Shown in pieces: positions 8,385 through 17,731 of a stretch of DNA of 64,000 nucleotides. Source of the stretch: Methylocystis echinoides (GTDB lineage: Bacteria; Pseudomonadota; Alphaproteobacteria; Rhizobiales; Beijerinckiaceae). The translations under genes were made by a program, and so were the position numbers. Position 1 is the first letter of the stretch. Each line of letters starts with the position of its first letter. The stretch is taken from NCBI RefSeq assembly GCF_040687965.1, contig NZ_CP156084.1:2604501-2668500 (forward strand), given 5' to 3'. The notes beneath the pieces are model-generated. The model worked only from the letters and a program-made list of their open reading frames with translations, did not search any database and was not told the DNA's origin.

Positions 8385-9068
8385 ATGCGCATTCTGATTA
8401 TCGAAGACGACCGGGAAGCAGCCGACTATCTCGTCAAGGCCTTCCGTGAACTGGGCCATGTCGCCGACCATGCGGCGGATGGGCTCGAGGGCTATGCGAA
8501 CGCCCGCGAAGGCGATTACGACGTGATGATCGTCGACCGCATGTTGCCCAAGATGGACGGGCTGTCGCTCATCTCCAGCCTGCGCGAGCAGAAGGTCGAG
8601 ACCCCCGTGCTCATCCTCTCCGCGCTGGGACAGGTCGACGACCGAGTAAAGGGCCTGCGCGCCGGCGGCGACGACTATTTGCCGAAACCTTACGCCTTCT
8701 CCGAGCTGCTTGCGCGCGTCGAAGCGCTGGTTCGCCGCCGCATCGGCCCGCGCGGCGAGGAGACGCATTACCGGGTCGGCGATCTAGAGCTCGATCGGCT
8801 TTCGCACAAGGTGACGGTCGGCGGGCAGGAGGTCATCCTGCAGCCGCGCGAGTTCCGGCTCCTGGAATATCTCATGAAGCACGCGGGGCAGGTCGTGACG
8901 CGGACCATGCTGCTCGAGAATGTCTGGGATTATCACTTCGATCCGCAGACCAACGTCATCGACGTGCACATCTCGCGGCTTCGCGCCAAGATCGACAAGG
9001 GGCGCGAAACTCCGCTGCTGCATACGATCCGCGGCGCGGGCTACATGATCCGCGACGGCATGCGTTAG
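8385..9068 (+). CDS. OmpR/PhoB-type response regulator
   Basis: This is a DNA-binding response regulator of 227 residues. The receiver domain has acidic residues (IIEDD), the phosphorylated Asp51 (MIVDRMLPKMDG), and Lys in PKPYAF. It is followed by a winged-helix Trans_reg_C domain (LQPREFRLLEYL, TNVIDVHISRLRAKID). An in-frame ATG three codons earlier (8376) is possible, but the receiver begins exactly at 8385. Reading upstream of that runs through the terminator hairpin and is not coding. Its probable partner is the HAMP histidine kinase at 9772, separated only by an opposing repeat-protein gene. Confidence 0.93.
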   Translation: MRILIIEDDREAADYLVKAFRELGHVADHAADGLEGYANAREGDYDVMIVDRMLPKMDGLSLISSLREQKVETPVLILSALGQVDDRVKGLRAGGDDYLPKPYAFSELLARVEALVRRRIGPRGEETHYRVGDLELDRLSHKVTVGGQEVILQPREFRLLEYLMKHAGQVVTRTMLLENVWDYHFDPQTNVIDVHISRLRAKIDKGRETPLLHTIRGAGYMIRDGMR

Positions 9069-9102
9069 CCGCACGCCGTCGCGGGATTTAAGGCCTGGCG
9101 AC

Positions 9103-9609
9103 TTACCACCAGCCGCCGCCCCAGCCGCCGCCCCAGCCCCAGCCGCCCCAGCCGGGACCCCAGCCCCAGCCCCAGCGCGGGGCTGTCGCCGCCGCGATGC
9201 CGGCGCCCATCAGGCCCAGCGCGGCGCTCGCGAAGATGGCTCCGGCAGGGTCATATCGATAGCCGTAGTACGGCCGGTAATAGCTCCGATAGTAGGGCCG
9301 ATAGTAGCCCCACGGGCGGTAATAGGGGCGGTAATAGGGGCGATAGAAGCCCCAGTGGCGGTAGTAGGGACGATACCCCCAATGGCGGTAATACGGGCGA
9401 TACCCCCAATGGCGGTAATACGGGCGATAGCCCCAGTGCCGGTAGCCCCGATACGCGCGATAGTGGACATCCTCGATCGGCGCTTTCAGGCCGATCGTCT
9501 CCGGCGAGGCGACGCTCATCGGCCCCGCTAGCGCCTCGGGCGGTAGGGCGCTTAGCGCGGTCGTTGCGCAGAGAAGCCCCAGTAGAGCGGATTTCAGCTT
9601 CTTTTTCAT
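9103..9609 (-). CDS. Secreted Tyr/Trp-rich tandem-repeat protein
   Basis: The 168-residue protein has a signal peptide (MKKKLKSALLGLLCATTALS, with cleavage near ALAG). A spacer is followed by about 60 residues built of repeats of YRHWGYRPY and shorter YRPYYR units (about 58-118). A hydrophobic Ala/Gly segment (AIFASAALGLMGAGIAAATA) follows, and the end is an almost pure Gly/Trp tail. I do not recognise a function. Composition suggests a surface or outer-membrane protein; similar YxPYY-rich proteins are common and unassigned in Hyphomicrobiales. It lies opposite to and between a response regulator and sensor kinase, and its 3' end is 34 bases from the regulator's end. Confidence 0.75.
   Translation of the reverse strand: MKKKLKSALLGLLCATTALSALPPEALAGPMSVASPETIGLKAPIEDVHYRAYRGYRHWGYRPYYRHWGYRPYYRHWGYRPYYRHWGFYRPYYRPYYRPWGYYRPYYRSYYRPYYGYRYDPAGAIFASAALGLMGAGIAAATAPRWGWGWGPGWGGWGWGGGWGGGWW
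9349..9456. repeat. 27-bp tandem repeat inside the Tyr-rich gene
   Basis: Four consecutive 27-bp units begin at 9349, 9376, 9403 and 9430. The second and third are identical or nearly so; the first and last have diverged. Each encodes one nine-residue YRHWGYRPY-type unit on the minus strand. Such units can change in number by slippage or recombination. Confidence 0.85.
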
Positions 9610-9771
9610 GGCTATAGAACCTTGACTGCCCCTCTCGGCGATTCAACGTCGGCCTGCGCGCGGAGTTCCCGCCGCTCGGCGCTCACGCGCAATGTGGGGA
9701 CAAATCGCCAAGGAACGCCCATATCTTGACCGAAAGGCCCGAGGGGCCGGCGATGAGACAGGACAGCGCCC

Positions 9772-11184
9772 GTGTTTACCGGAAAAGTCGGCAAGCTCTT
9801 TCGAACGACCGCCTTCAAATTGTCGCTTGCCTATCTCGTCCTCTTCTCCATCGGCGCCGGCCTGGTGCTGACCCGCGTCGGCGCGCGGGTGAAGGAAGTG
9901 CTCGACGAACAGATCGAACAGACGGTCGACGCGGAGATCCGCGCGCTTTCCGAACAATATTCACAAGGCGGACTGCATCAGCTCACGAGCGCGCTGGAGC
10001 GCCGCGTGCGCGCGCCGGGCGGCTCGCTCTATCTGCTGACCACCCATTCCGGCGAAGTCATCGTCGGGAACATCGAGCCGCCGACGTCGGGTCCGGTCGG
10101 GGGCTCCAAGCTCGTGGAAACGCCCTATCAGCGGCGCGGCGAGCCCGGCCAAACCCATCCGGCGCTCATGCGCCTGTTCCTCATTCCCGGCGGTTTCCGG
10201 CTGCTCATCGGCCACGACATCGAGGACCATGAGGTGCTGCGCGATATCTTGCGCCGCGCGCTGGGGGTGTCGTTGTTCTGGCTCGCCCTCGTCGGCGCGC
10301 TGGGCGGGCTCTTCGTCGCGCAGCGCATGCTGGACCGCGTCGACGTCATGTCGGCGTCGGCGCGCCGCATCATGGCGGGCGATCTGCACGAGCGGCTGGC
10401 GGTCTCCGGGGCGGGCGACGAACTCGACCGTCTCGCTGAAAATTTCAACGCGATGCTGGAACGCATCTCGGAGCTGATGACCGGGCTGCGGGAAGTCTCG
10501 GACAACATCGCCCATGACCTGAAGACGCCGCTGACCCGCCTGCGCAACCGCGCCGAAGCGGCCTTGCGCGGCGCCTCGGGAAATGGGGAGCACCGCGAGG
10601 CGCTCACGACCGTGATCGAAGAGTCGGACAGTCTGATCCGCGTCTTCAACGCGCTGCTGATGATCGCGCGCGCCGAGGCGGGCTATTGTAGCGACAACCC
10701 TACGGCCTTCGACGCCGATGCGGTCGTGGGCGACATCGTCGAAATGTACGAACCCGTCGCCGAAGAGCAGGGCGTGCGGCTCGATGTGAAAACCGAGCCC
10801 GGCCTCGCCGTGACGGGCAGCCGCGAGCTGCTCGGCCAGGCGGTGGTCAATCTCGTCGACAATGCGCTCAAATACGGCGCATCGAGCGAAGACGCCCGCG
10901 TCGACGTCACGGCGCGGCGCGTCGCCGATCGGATTGAAATCACCGTCGCCGATCATGGTCCCGGAATTTCCCCGCAAGATCGCGAGCGGGTCGTCGGGCG
11001 TTTCGTGCGGCTCGAGAATTCGCGGTCCCGGCCGGGTTCAGGCCTTGGCCTGTCGATGGCTTCGGCGGTGGCGCGTCTGCATCACGGCGCGCTGCGAATC
11101 GAGGACAATGCGCCGGGCCTGCGCGTCGTGCTGTCGCTGCCGGCGACCCGCGCGGCGGCGACCGTCTCGCGCGAACGCGCATAG
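9772..11184 (+). CDS. HAMP-domain sensor histidine kinase
   Basis: This is an inner-membrane sensor kinase of 470 residues, with a GTG start. Membrane segments near 12-34 and 163-185 flank a periplasmic domain of about 125 residues. HAMP follows (ARRIMAGDLHERL), then HisKA with the phospho-accepting His in DNIAHDLKTPLTRLRNR, and HATPase_c with NLVDNALKYG and GPGISPQDRERV and GSGLGLSM boxes. The DLKTPLTRLR form is typical of OmpR-partner kinases, so it very likely pairs with the regulator at 8385. Its last 103 bases overlap, antisense, the 3' end of the PleC-like kinase. Confidence 0.92.
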   Translation: MFTGKVGKLFRTTAFKLSLAYLVLFSIGAGLVLTRVGARVKEVLDEQIEQTVDAEIRALSEQYSQGGLHQLTSALERRVRAPGGSLYLLTTHSGEVIVGNIEPPTSGPVGGSKLVETPYQRRGEPGQTHPALMRLFLIPGGFRLLIGHDIEDHEVLRDILRRALGVSLFWLALVGALGGLFVAQRMLDRVDVMSASARRIMAGDLHERLAVSGAGDELDRLAENFNAMLERISELMTGLREVSDNIAHDLKTPLTRLRNRAEAALRGASGNGEHREALTTVIEESDSLIRVFNALLMIARAEAGYCSDNPTAFDADAVVGDIVEMYEPVAEEQGVRLDVKTEPGLAVTGSRELLGQAVVNLVDNALKYGASSEDARVDVTARRVADRIEITVADHGPGISPQDRERVVGRFVRLENSRSRPGSGLGLSMASAVARLHHGALRIEDNAPGLRVVLSLPATRAAATVSRERA

Positions 11185-13520
11185 GCCGGGCCTTTCGCGA
11201 CGGAAGAAGCCGCCTCAGCGGGCCGCGTCACCAGCGGCGTGACGTTGTGGCCCGCGCAATGCGCGCAGGCGAGGCGCATCATCGCAACCGTGCCGAGGCC
11301 AACGCGTGAGCGGATGCGCAGCGCGCCGCCATGCAGATCGATCAGCGCGCGCGCGATGGCGAGGCCGAGGCCCGAGCCTTTCATGCCGTTTTCCATGACG
11401 CCGGCGCTCTGCTCGAACGGACGTCCGAGCTTCGGCAGGACGTGCGGATCGATGCCCCGTCCGGTGTCCTCGACGAAGAAAGCGATGGACTCGCCATGAT
11501 GGCGCGCGCGCAGCCGCACGAAGCCGCCGGCGTCTGTGAATTTGACGCTGTTGGAGAGCAAGACGCTGAGCGCCTTGACGATCGCCGCCTCGTCGCCCAC
11601 GCAGCGCAGCTTCGCGTCCGCCTCGAGGATCAGCGTTATTTTCTTCTCTTCCGCGCGCGGTCGCCAGGCGTCGATCGCGCGGCGCGCGGCGTCGGCGACG
11701 TCGACCTCGCGCTCGGCGAGGCGCACAAGGCCGGCTTCCAGCCGCGACATGTCGAGAATGTCGGAGAGCACTTCGTTGAGATAGGCCCCGCCCTGCCGGA
11801 CATTGTTGCAATATTCGATATATTTCGGCGAGCCGAGCGCGCCGAAGGGCTCGGCCAGCATCATTTCCGAAAAGCCGATGATGGCGTTGAGCGGCGTGCG
11901 CAGCTCATGGCTCATGTTCGCGAGAAATTCGGACTTGGCGAGATAGGCGGCTTCCGCTTCCGCCTTCTGGTGATGATATTGCTCGGCGAGCGTCGCGAGT
12001 TGCTGAGCCTGCATCTCCAAAGTCTGGCGCGAGCGGGTGAGATCGGTCACGCTCGCCGTCAGCCGCCGCTCCGACTCGATGAGCTTTTCCTGATTGCGCT
12101 TGAGCGCCGTGATGTCGGCGCCGACGGACACATAGCCGCCGTCCTTGGTGCGCCGCTCATTGACCTGCAGCCAGCGGCCGTCGGCCAGTCGCGCCTCGTA
12201 AGTGCGCGCGTCCTGCCGGGGCCGTTCGGCAGGCGAGGTCTCCGTCTGAACCGTCGGCGCCGTCGCGCGCATCATGATCTGCGCGTAGCTTTCGCCCGCG
12301 AGCGCGACGTCTTGGGACAATCCGTGGAGATCGAGGAATTTGGAATTGCAGACGACGAGCCGGTTTTGTGCGTCCCACAGGACGAAGGCTTCCGAAATGG
12401 CGTCGATCGCGTCGCGAAGACGCATATTCGCCGCCACCGTTTGTTGGGCAAGCGCCTTTTGTTCCGAAACGTCGACGGCGATGCCGACGAGATGACGGCC
12501 GTCGAGGTCCTGCATGATCTCGGCGCGGGCGCGCAGCCAGATCCAGCGGCCATCGGCGTGACGCGCGCGGAACTCGTGATCGACGCTACGGCTGCGCGCG
12601 GACGACACCATGTCGGCGATAACGGAGAGATCGCCGTCTTCGGGATGCACCAGCCCGTTGAGCTCCCCGAAGGAGAGGCAGCGGCGCTCCGCGGGCAGGC
12701 CGAGCAATTCATACATGGAGTCGGACCAATAGATGCGCCCGCGCGCAATGTCCCAGTCCCACAGGCCGCAGCGGCCGCGCGACAGCGCCGCGTCCAGCCG
12801 GCGGCGAATGACGCTGTTTACCTGTTCGGCGGCTTGCCGCCGGCGCGACTGCCGGACATAGGCGTAGACGATGGCGAGCAGCATCAGCGTGGTGATGGCG
12901 AAGACAATGGCGTAATGCGCGGCGGCGGCGCGCCACTCGCCGAGCACATTGTCGAGCGGATAGATCATCGCCACCTGACCATAGGGCGCGGGCAGTTTTT
13001 GCACCGTGGCGAGCGCGTAGGTTCCGTCGGCGAGCGTAACGCGCATCACGCCGGCCTTGTCGGCGAATTCGGTGAGCACCTGCTCGGCTCCGAGCACGTC
13101 CGTGAGTGTGACGCTCTTCGAGTCGAGCGGCGGAAAGGCCGCCGCCACATGGCCATGGTCGTCGGTGATGACGATGCGCCGCCCGCGCGCCGTGGCGCGG
13201 CCGGGCAGGATTTTGTCCAACGGCTCGCCGAGATGTTTGCGCGCGTCGGCTTCGATCTTGTCGCGCAGATCGTGCCACACCGCGCGCGCAAAGAGCTCGA
13301 AATCGGCGGTCGCCTCCTCGACGACGCGATCCTGCATGGCGTTCGTCAGCGCGAAAGCGAAGGTGGCGAGTGAGACGAGGCAGACGGCGGATACGATGAA
13401 CGCGGCCCGTTTGAGCCACAGACTCTCTTTCGAATCCTTGTCGCCCGGACCGTCGAAACGATAGGCGCCCCAAACCGTTTCCGCGTGACTCATCGCCCGA
13501 GCTGCGGGGTCGCGCGCCAT
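11082..13520 (-). CDS. pleC: PleC-like multi-PAS sensor histidine kinase
   Basis: The 812-residue kinase has two membrane segments (about 33-55 and 196-216) enclosing a periplasmic domain. PAS modules follow (CGLWDWDIARGRIYWSD; FVLWDAQNRLVVCNSKF), then HisKA with the His in NMSHELRTPLNAIIGFSE, and a HATPase_c domain. The stretch FGALGSPKYIEYC behind the H-box is characteristic of PleC, the DivK phosphatase/kinase of the alphaproteobacterial cell cycle. The assignment to PleC rather than another PAS kinase rests on that and on length (Caulobacter PleC is about 840 residues). A second start at 13493 is possible. About 35 residues after the kinase domain are encoded antisense to the neighbouring kinase and look unstructured. 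pepN lies upstream on the same strand. Confidence 0.75.
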   Translation of the reverse strand: MARDPAARAMSHAETVWGAYRFDGPGDKDSKESLWLKRAAFIVSAVCLVSLATFAFALTNAMQDRVVEEATADFELFARAVWHDLRDKIEADARKHLGEPLDKILPGRATARGRRIVITDDHGHVAAAFPPLDSKSVTLTDVLGAEQVLTEFADKAGVMRVTLADGTYALATVQKLPAPYGQVAMIYPLDNVLGEWRAAAAHYAIVFAITTLMLLAIVYAYVRQSRRRQAAEQVNSVIRRRLDAALSRGRCGLWDWDIARGRIYWSDSMYELLGLPAERRCLSFGELNGLVHPEDGDLSVIADMVSSARSRSVDHEFRARHADGRWIWLRARAEIMQDLDGRHLVGIAVDVSEQKALAQQTVAANMRLRDAIDAISEAFVLWDAQNRLVVCNSKFLDLHGLSQDVALAGESYAQIMMRATAPTVQTETSPAERPRQDARTYEARLADGRWLQVNERRTKDGGYVSVGADITALKRNQEKLIESERRLTASVTDLTRSRQTLEMQAQQLATLAEQYHHQKAEAEAAYLAKSEFLANMSHELRTPLNAIIGFSEMMLAEPFGALGSPKYIEYCNNVRQGGAYLNEVLSDILDMSRLEAGLVRLAEREVDVADAARRAIDAWRPRAEEKKITLILEADAKLRCVGDEAAIVKALSVLLSNSVKFTDAGGFVRLRARHHGESIAFFVEDTGRGIDPHVLPKLGRPFEQSAGVMENGMKGSGLGLAIARALIDLHGGALRIRSRVGLGTVAMMRLACAHCAGHNVTPLVTRPAEAASSVAKGPAYARSRETVAAARVAGSDSTTRRPGALSSIRSAP

Positions 13521-13655
13521 CCATTGTCTCCGATATCTGGCGATCCTGGGAATGGGCAGGGACGCGCCCGAATCACCTTCATTCGAATCTTTCAGGCGCG
13601 AATTGTCCAGACCTTAATTGTCGGTTAACGGGGGTTGAAAAATGCGGCGCGGGCC

Positions 13656-16307
13656 TCAGGCCAGCGCCCGCGTCGCAATGTCCCGCGTGTCCGCCGAGAG
13701 GCCCTCCTGCGCCGCAATATGCCGCAGCCGCGGCTCGATCAACGCCCGCCGGCGCGGCTCCAGCGTCCGCCAGGCCCGCAACGACGACAACAGCCGCGCC
13801 GCAAGCTGCGGGTTCTTCGGGTCGAGCTCGAGGACGACGCGGGTCAGGAGGTCGTAGCCCGATGCGTCGAGCGCATGGAAACGCGTGAGATTGGCGTTGG
13901 CGAAGGCGCCAATGAGCGCCCGCACGCGATTGGGGTTGGTCATGGCGAAGTCGGGATGCGACATGAGCCGGATGACCCGCTCGGTGGTCGAGGGCTCCGG
14001 GATCGTCGCCTGAAGCGCAAACCATTTGTCGAGGACGAGGTGGTCGCCGGCGAACTGGCGAAAGAAGGCGTCGAAGGCGTCCTCGCGCGCGTCGCCGCCG
14101 AGCAGCGCGAGCGTCGACAATGCGGACAGGCGGTCTGTCATATTGCCTGCCGCGGCGAACTGACGCTGCGCCAGCGCGCCGCCCTTTTGCGGATCGCCCG
14201 CGGCGATCAGGTCGAGCGCGACGCCCCTCAGCGCCCGGCGTCCGGCCCCTTCGGCGTCCGGCCGATAGGGCCCGCTTTCAAAAAAGCGCCCATAAGCGGC
14301 TTCGGCGTCGGGAAGGAGGGCGCGGCCGATTTCGGCGCGCAAACCCATGCGCGCCGAAAACAGCGCGTCGGGGTCCACGTCCTTGCCGGATTCGCGGGCG
14401 AGGTCAATTTCGGAAGGCAGCGACAGCGCTTGCGCGGCGAAAGCCGGATCCGCGTCGGCGCCGGCGAGCAGCGTGCGCAACGCCGCGACGTAGCCCTGCG
14501 CCTGCGGCGCGGGGGAGTCCGCGCGCGCGGCTTCGACGCGCGCAAAAATGGCGCGCAGCGCAAGGCTCTGCGCCGCCTGCCAGCGGTTGAAGGGATCGTC
14601 GTCGCAAGCGAGCAGCCGCTCGAGGTCGGCCCTTTCCGGCGCCGGCTCGAGGCGCACCGGCGCGGAAAAGCCGCGCAGGAGCGAGACCACCGGGCGCGAG
14701 GGGACGTTCTCGAACACGATCCGGCGCGCGCTCTCGGAAAGTTCGAAGAGGCCGCGCGCCAATTCGTCGGCGCGCGCGTCAGGGCTTGCGAGATCGAGCT
14801 TTTCGCCGTTTTCGCCGAAGAGGGCGAGGGCGACCGGGATGACGACGGGCTTCTTCTCCGGCTGGCCGGGCGTCGGTTTCGTCGCCTGCCGCAGGGTCAG
14901 CGCAAAACTCTTGGCGTCGGGGTCATAGGCGCCTTCGATGGATACGATCGGCGTTCCCGCCTGACTGTACCAGAGCGCGAAATGCGAGAGGTCCCGGCCG
15001 GTCGCATCGGCGAAACAGGAGAGAAAATCCTCGACCGTCGCCGCCGCGCCGTCGAAGCGCTCGAAATAGAGGTCCATGCCGCGGCGGAAATCTTCGTCGC
15101 CGATCAGCGTGCGGAGCATGCGCACGATCTCCGCGCCCTTCTCATAAACGGTCGGCGTGTAGAAATTGTTGATTTCGTGATAGATATCCGGGCGCACGGG
15201 ATGGGCGAGCGGACCCGCGTCCTCGGGGAATTGAGCCAGTCGCAGGCCGCGCACGTCGCTGATGCGCTCCACCGCGCGCGAGCGCATGTCGGCTGAAAAT
15301 TCCTGATCGCGAAAGACCGTCAGACCCTCTTTGAGGCACAGCTGGAACCAGTCGCGGCAGGTGATGCGATTACCGGTCCAGTTGTGGAAATATTCATGCG
15401 CAATCACCCCCTCGACGCCCGCGTAATCGGCGTCCGTCGCCGTCTGCGGCGAGGCGAGCACATATTTGTCGTTGAAGATGTTGAGGCCCTTGTTCTCCAT
15501 CGCGCCCATGTTGAAATCGGAGACGGCGACGATGTTGAACACGTCGAGATCATATTCGCGGCCGAATTTCTCCTCGTCCCAGCGCATGGAGCGTTTCAGC
15601 GCGTCCATGGCGTAGGCGGCGCGTTCTTCCTTGCCGTGTTCGACGTAGATTGCGAGCGCGATCTCGCGCCCCGACATGGTCGTGAAATTGTCGCGCAGCA
15701 CGCCCAGATCGCCGCCGACGAGGGCAAAGAGATAGGACGGCTTGGGGAAGGGATCATGCCAGATGGCGTAGTGGCGGCCCGTGCCGGGAAGATCTCCCGA
15801 TTCGCCGGGGTTGCCATTGGCGAGCAGAACCGGGGCCTCGCTTTTTTCCGCCTCGATCCGCGTCGTGTAGACGCTGAGCACGTCGGGCCGGTCGAGGAAA
15901 TAGGTGATTCGGCGAAACCCCTCCGCCTCGCATTGGGTGCAATAGGCCGAGCCCGAGCGGTAAAGGCCCGAGAGCTGCGTATTGGCGGCGGGATCGACGC
16001 GCGTTTCGATTTCGAGCGTGAAGGCCGCGTCGGGAACCGCCGTCAGCGTCAGCGCGTCGGGGGTCGCCGTATACTCCTGCGGGCCAAGGGCGCGGCCATC
16101 GAGCCTGACGCCGATCAGCGTCAGCTCGTCGCCGTCGAGCGCGAGCGGCGCGCCGGGAACGCCCCGCGGGTTGCGGCGGATCGAAAGCTTCGAGACCACT
16201 CTCGTCGCGCTCCGGTCGAGCGAGACATCGAGCGCGACGGCGTCGATGAGAAAATCGGGGGCGCGGTAATCGACGAGGCGGACGGCGACATTGGCGGGGT
16301 GGCGCAT
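13656..16307 (-). CDS. pepN: Aminopeptidase N (M1 family zinc metallopeptidase)
   Basis: This is a cytoplasmic aminopeptidase that removes N-terminal residues from peptides. The 883-residue product has the M1 exopeptidase signature GAMEN (about 268-272) and the zinc motif HEYFHNWTGNR (His304 and His308), as in the E. coli PepN group. The C-terminal helical repeat domain is present. The start is set at 16307, where the recognisable N-terminus (MRHPANVAVRLVDYRAPDF) begins. Longer reading upstream gives 77 residues with no similarity, overlapping the divergent promoter region. Length equals the family norm. Confidence 0.95.
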   Translation of the reverse strand: MRHPANVAVRLVDYRAPDFLIDAVALDVSLDRSATRVVSKLSIRRNPRGVPGAPLALDGDELTLIGVRLDGRALGPQEYTATPDALTLTAVPDAAFTLEIETRVDPAANTQLSGLYRSGSAYCTQCEAEGFRRITYFLDRPDVLSVYTTRIEAEKSEAPVLLANGNPGESGDLPGTGRHYAIWHDPFPKPSYLFALVGGDLGVLRDNFTTMSGREIALAIYVEHGKEERAAYAMDALKRSMRWDEEKFGREYDLDVFNIVAVSDFNMGAMENKGLNIFNDKYVLASPQTATDADYAGVEGVIAHEYFHNWTGNRITCRDWFQLCLKEGLTVFRDQEFSADMRSRAVERISDVRGLRLAQFPEDAGPLAHPVRPDIYHEINNFYTPTVYEKGAEIVRMLRTLIGDEDFRRGMDLYFERFDGAAATVEDFLSCFADATGRDLSHFALWYSQAGTPIVSIEGAYDPDAKSFALTLRQATKPTPGQPEKKPVVIPVALALFGENGEKLDLASPDARADELARGLFELSESARRIVFENVPSRPVVSLLRGFSAPVRLEPAPERADLERLLACDDDPFNRWQAAQSLALRAIFARVEAARADSPAPQAQGYVAALRTLLAGADADPAFAAQALSLPSEIDLARESGKDVDPDALFSARMGLRAEIGRALLPDAEAAYGRFFESGPYRPDAEGAGRRALRGVALDLIAAGDPQKGGALAQRQFAAAGNMTDRLSALSTLALLGGDAREDAFDAFFRQFAGDHLVLDKWFALQATIPEPSTTERVIRLMSHPDFAMTNPNRVRALIGAFANANLTRFHALDASGYDLLTRVVLELDPKNPQLAARLLSSLRAWRTLEPRRRALIEPRLRHIAAQEGLSADTRDIATRALA

Positions 16308-16555
16308 GAAATCCTCGGGGACGAATCGTTGCTGTGGGCAAATATAGGGAGGCGCGAGGGATTTGCGACCGGCCGCGCTCTCGCCGAGGCGGGGCGGAAC
16401 TATTTTTCGTTGGAAAGGCGTATTAATTGTCCGTTGGGGCTTGAGCCCACCCGCAGGGGCGGCCAAAATCAAGAGACTGGACGCCGACGGGCGTCGTCGC
16501 GGCTCTTCGCGGGCGCTGTCACCCTGGACTGCCGCCACCCGCGCTCCCTGGAGAC

Positions 16556-17722
16556 ATGCCTCCCCTCATGCGGCGAATGATTTTTCTCAGCCTTGTCCTC
16601 GCCTCGAGCGTCGCTGCGCGGGCCCTTGGCGCTGCGCCCGGCGCTGCGCCCGGCGCGCCCGCGCCCAATCCGCTGCCCGTTCCGCCGGAGATCGTTGCGC
16701 CGCTGACGGAGGCGCAGGTTCGCGCGGCCGGCATCGAGACGCAGCCGGTCGAGCCGGAGGCGGGCGTCGGCGAGATCGTCGTGCCGGGCGTCGTCACGGT
16801 CCCGCCACAGCAGTTGCGCATCGTGGCGGCCCCGGCGGCGGGGCTCGTCGAGACTTTGCTCGTGGCACCCGACGAGGATGTAAAGGAGGGCGACCCGATC
16901 GCGACGCTGAAATCCTCGGACCTGGTCGAATCGCAGCGGGCTTTTCTCCACGCGCTGTCGGAGGCCAATCTCGCGTCCGAGAAGCTCAGGCGCGACGAGC
17001 AGCTCTTCAAGGAGAAGATCATCGCCGAGCGCCGGCTGATCGTGACCCGTGCCGAGGCGGCGCAGGCCCGCGCCGCCCTCGACGAGCGCGCCCAGATCCT
17101 CGCCCTCGCCGGCATGACGGACGGCGAGATCTCGGGACTGCGAAAGGAGCGCAAGCTCGCAAGCTCGCTGCTGGTTCGCGCGCCGATCGGCGGGACGATT
17201 CTCCAGCGGCACGGCACGACCGGCGAGCGCGTGCAGGCTTCGGCGCCGCTCGTGACCATCGCGCGGCTCGACCCGATCTGGGTCAATCTCCAGGTGCCGC
17301 TCAGCCGCGCGGTCGCGCTCGACAGCGTCGAAAAAGTGCATTTGCCCTCGGCGGGGCTCGAGGGCCGGCTCATCCGCGTCGGCCATACGGTCGACTCGGC
17401 GACCCAGTCGGTGACGGCTGTCGCGGAATTCCGGCCCGGACGCAGCCCGTTGCGGCCGGGCCAGGCGGTTCAGGCGATTCTGCGGGTCCGGGGCGGGGGC
17501 GCTTCGCAATGGCGCGTGCCGGCCGACGCAGTCGTCAGCCATCGCAACTACAATTGGGTTTTCCTGCGCGTTCCCGAGGGCTTCCGCGCCGTTCCGGTGA
17601 CCCTGGTCTCGGAGACGCCGCAATACGCCTCGGTGCAGGGGGCGCTCAAGGCCGGCGAGAAGGTGGCGACGCGCGGCCTGCTGACGCTTCTCGCCGAACT
17701 CGCCGAGATCGAGAGCAAGTGA
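16556..17722 (+). CDS. Periplasmic adaptor subunit of RND metal efflux pump
   Basis: This is a membrane fusion protein of 388 residues that links the inner-membrane pump to the outer-membrane channel. A signal peptide (MIFLSLVLASSVAARALG) is followed by a Pro-rich linker. The barrel-sandwich halves (AAPAAGLVETLLVAPDEDVKEG; LLVRAPIGGTILQRH) flank a helical hairpin, and a beta-barrel domain follows. No His/Met-rich metal-binding N-terminal extension such as some CusB/CzcB proteins carry is present. ATGs at 16556 and 16568 are both possible. It is the first gene of a three-gene operon. The 248-base gap from divergent pepN should hold the promoter; I see no obvious metal-regulator site. Confidence 0.88.
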   Translation: MPPLMRRMIFLSLVLASSVAARALGAAPGAAPGAPAPNPLPVPPEIVAPLTEAQVRAAGIETQPVEPEAGVGEIVVPGVVTVPPQQLRIVAAPAAGLVETLLVAPDEDVKEGDPIATLKSSDLVESQRAFLHALSEANLASEKLRRDEQLFKEKIIAERRLIVTRAEAAQARAALDERAQILALAGMTDGEISGLRKERKLASSLLVRAPIGGTILQRHGTTGERVQASAPLVTIARLDPIWVNLQVPLSRAVALDSVEKVHLPSAGLEGRLIRVGHTVDSATQSVTAVAEFRPGRSPLRPGQAVQAILRVRGGGASQWRVPADAVVSHRNYNWVFLRVPEGFRAVPVTLVSETPQYASVQGALKAGEKVATRGLLTLLAELAEIESK

Positions 17723-17731
17723 TCCTCCGTC

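Noticed and set aside
9345-9460. CRISPR-like repeat array
   Set aside because: The 27-bp units are head-to-tail without spacers and lie in frame inside a coding sequence.
11331-13373. 680-codon plus-strand open frame opposite the PleC-like kinase
   Set aside because: It has shadow composition and no recognisable motifs; the minus-strand kinase has all domain signatures.
16308-16555. Possible riboswitch upstream of the metal efflux operon
   Set aside because: I searched for conserved riboswitch cores by eye and found none; only generic GC-rich hairpins are present.
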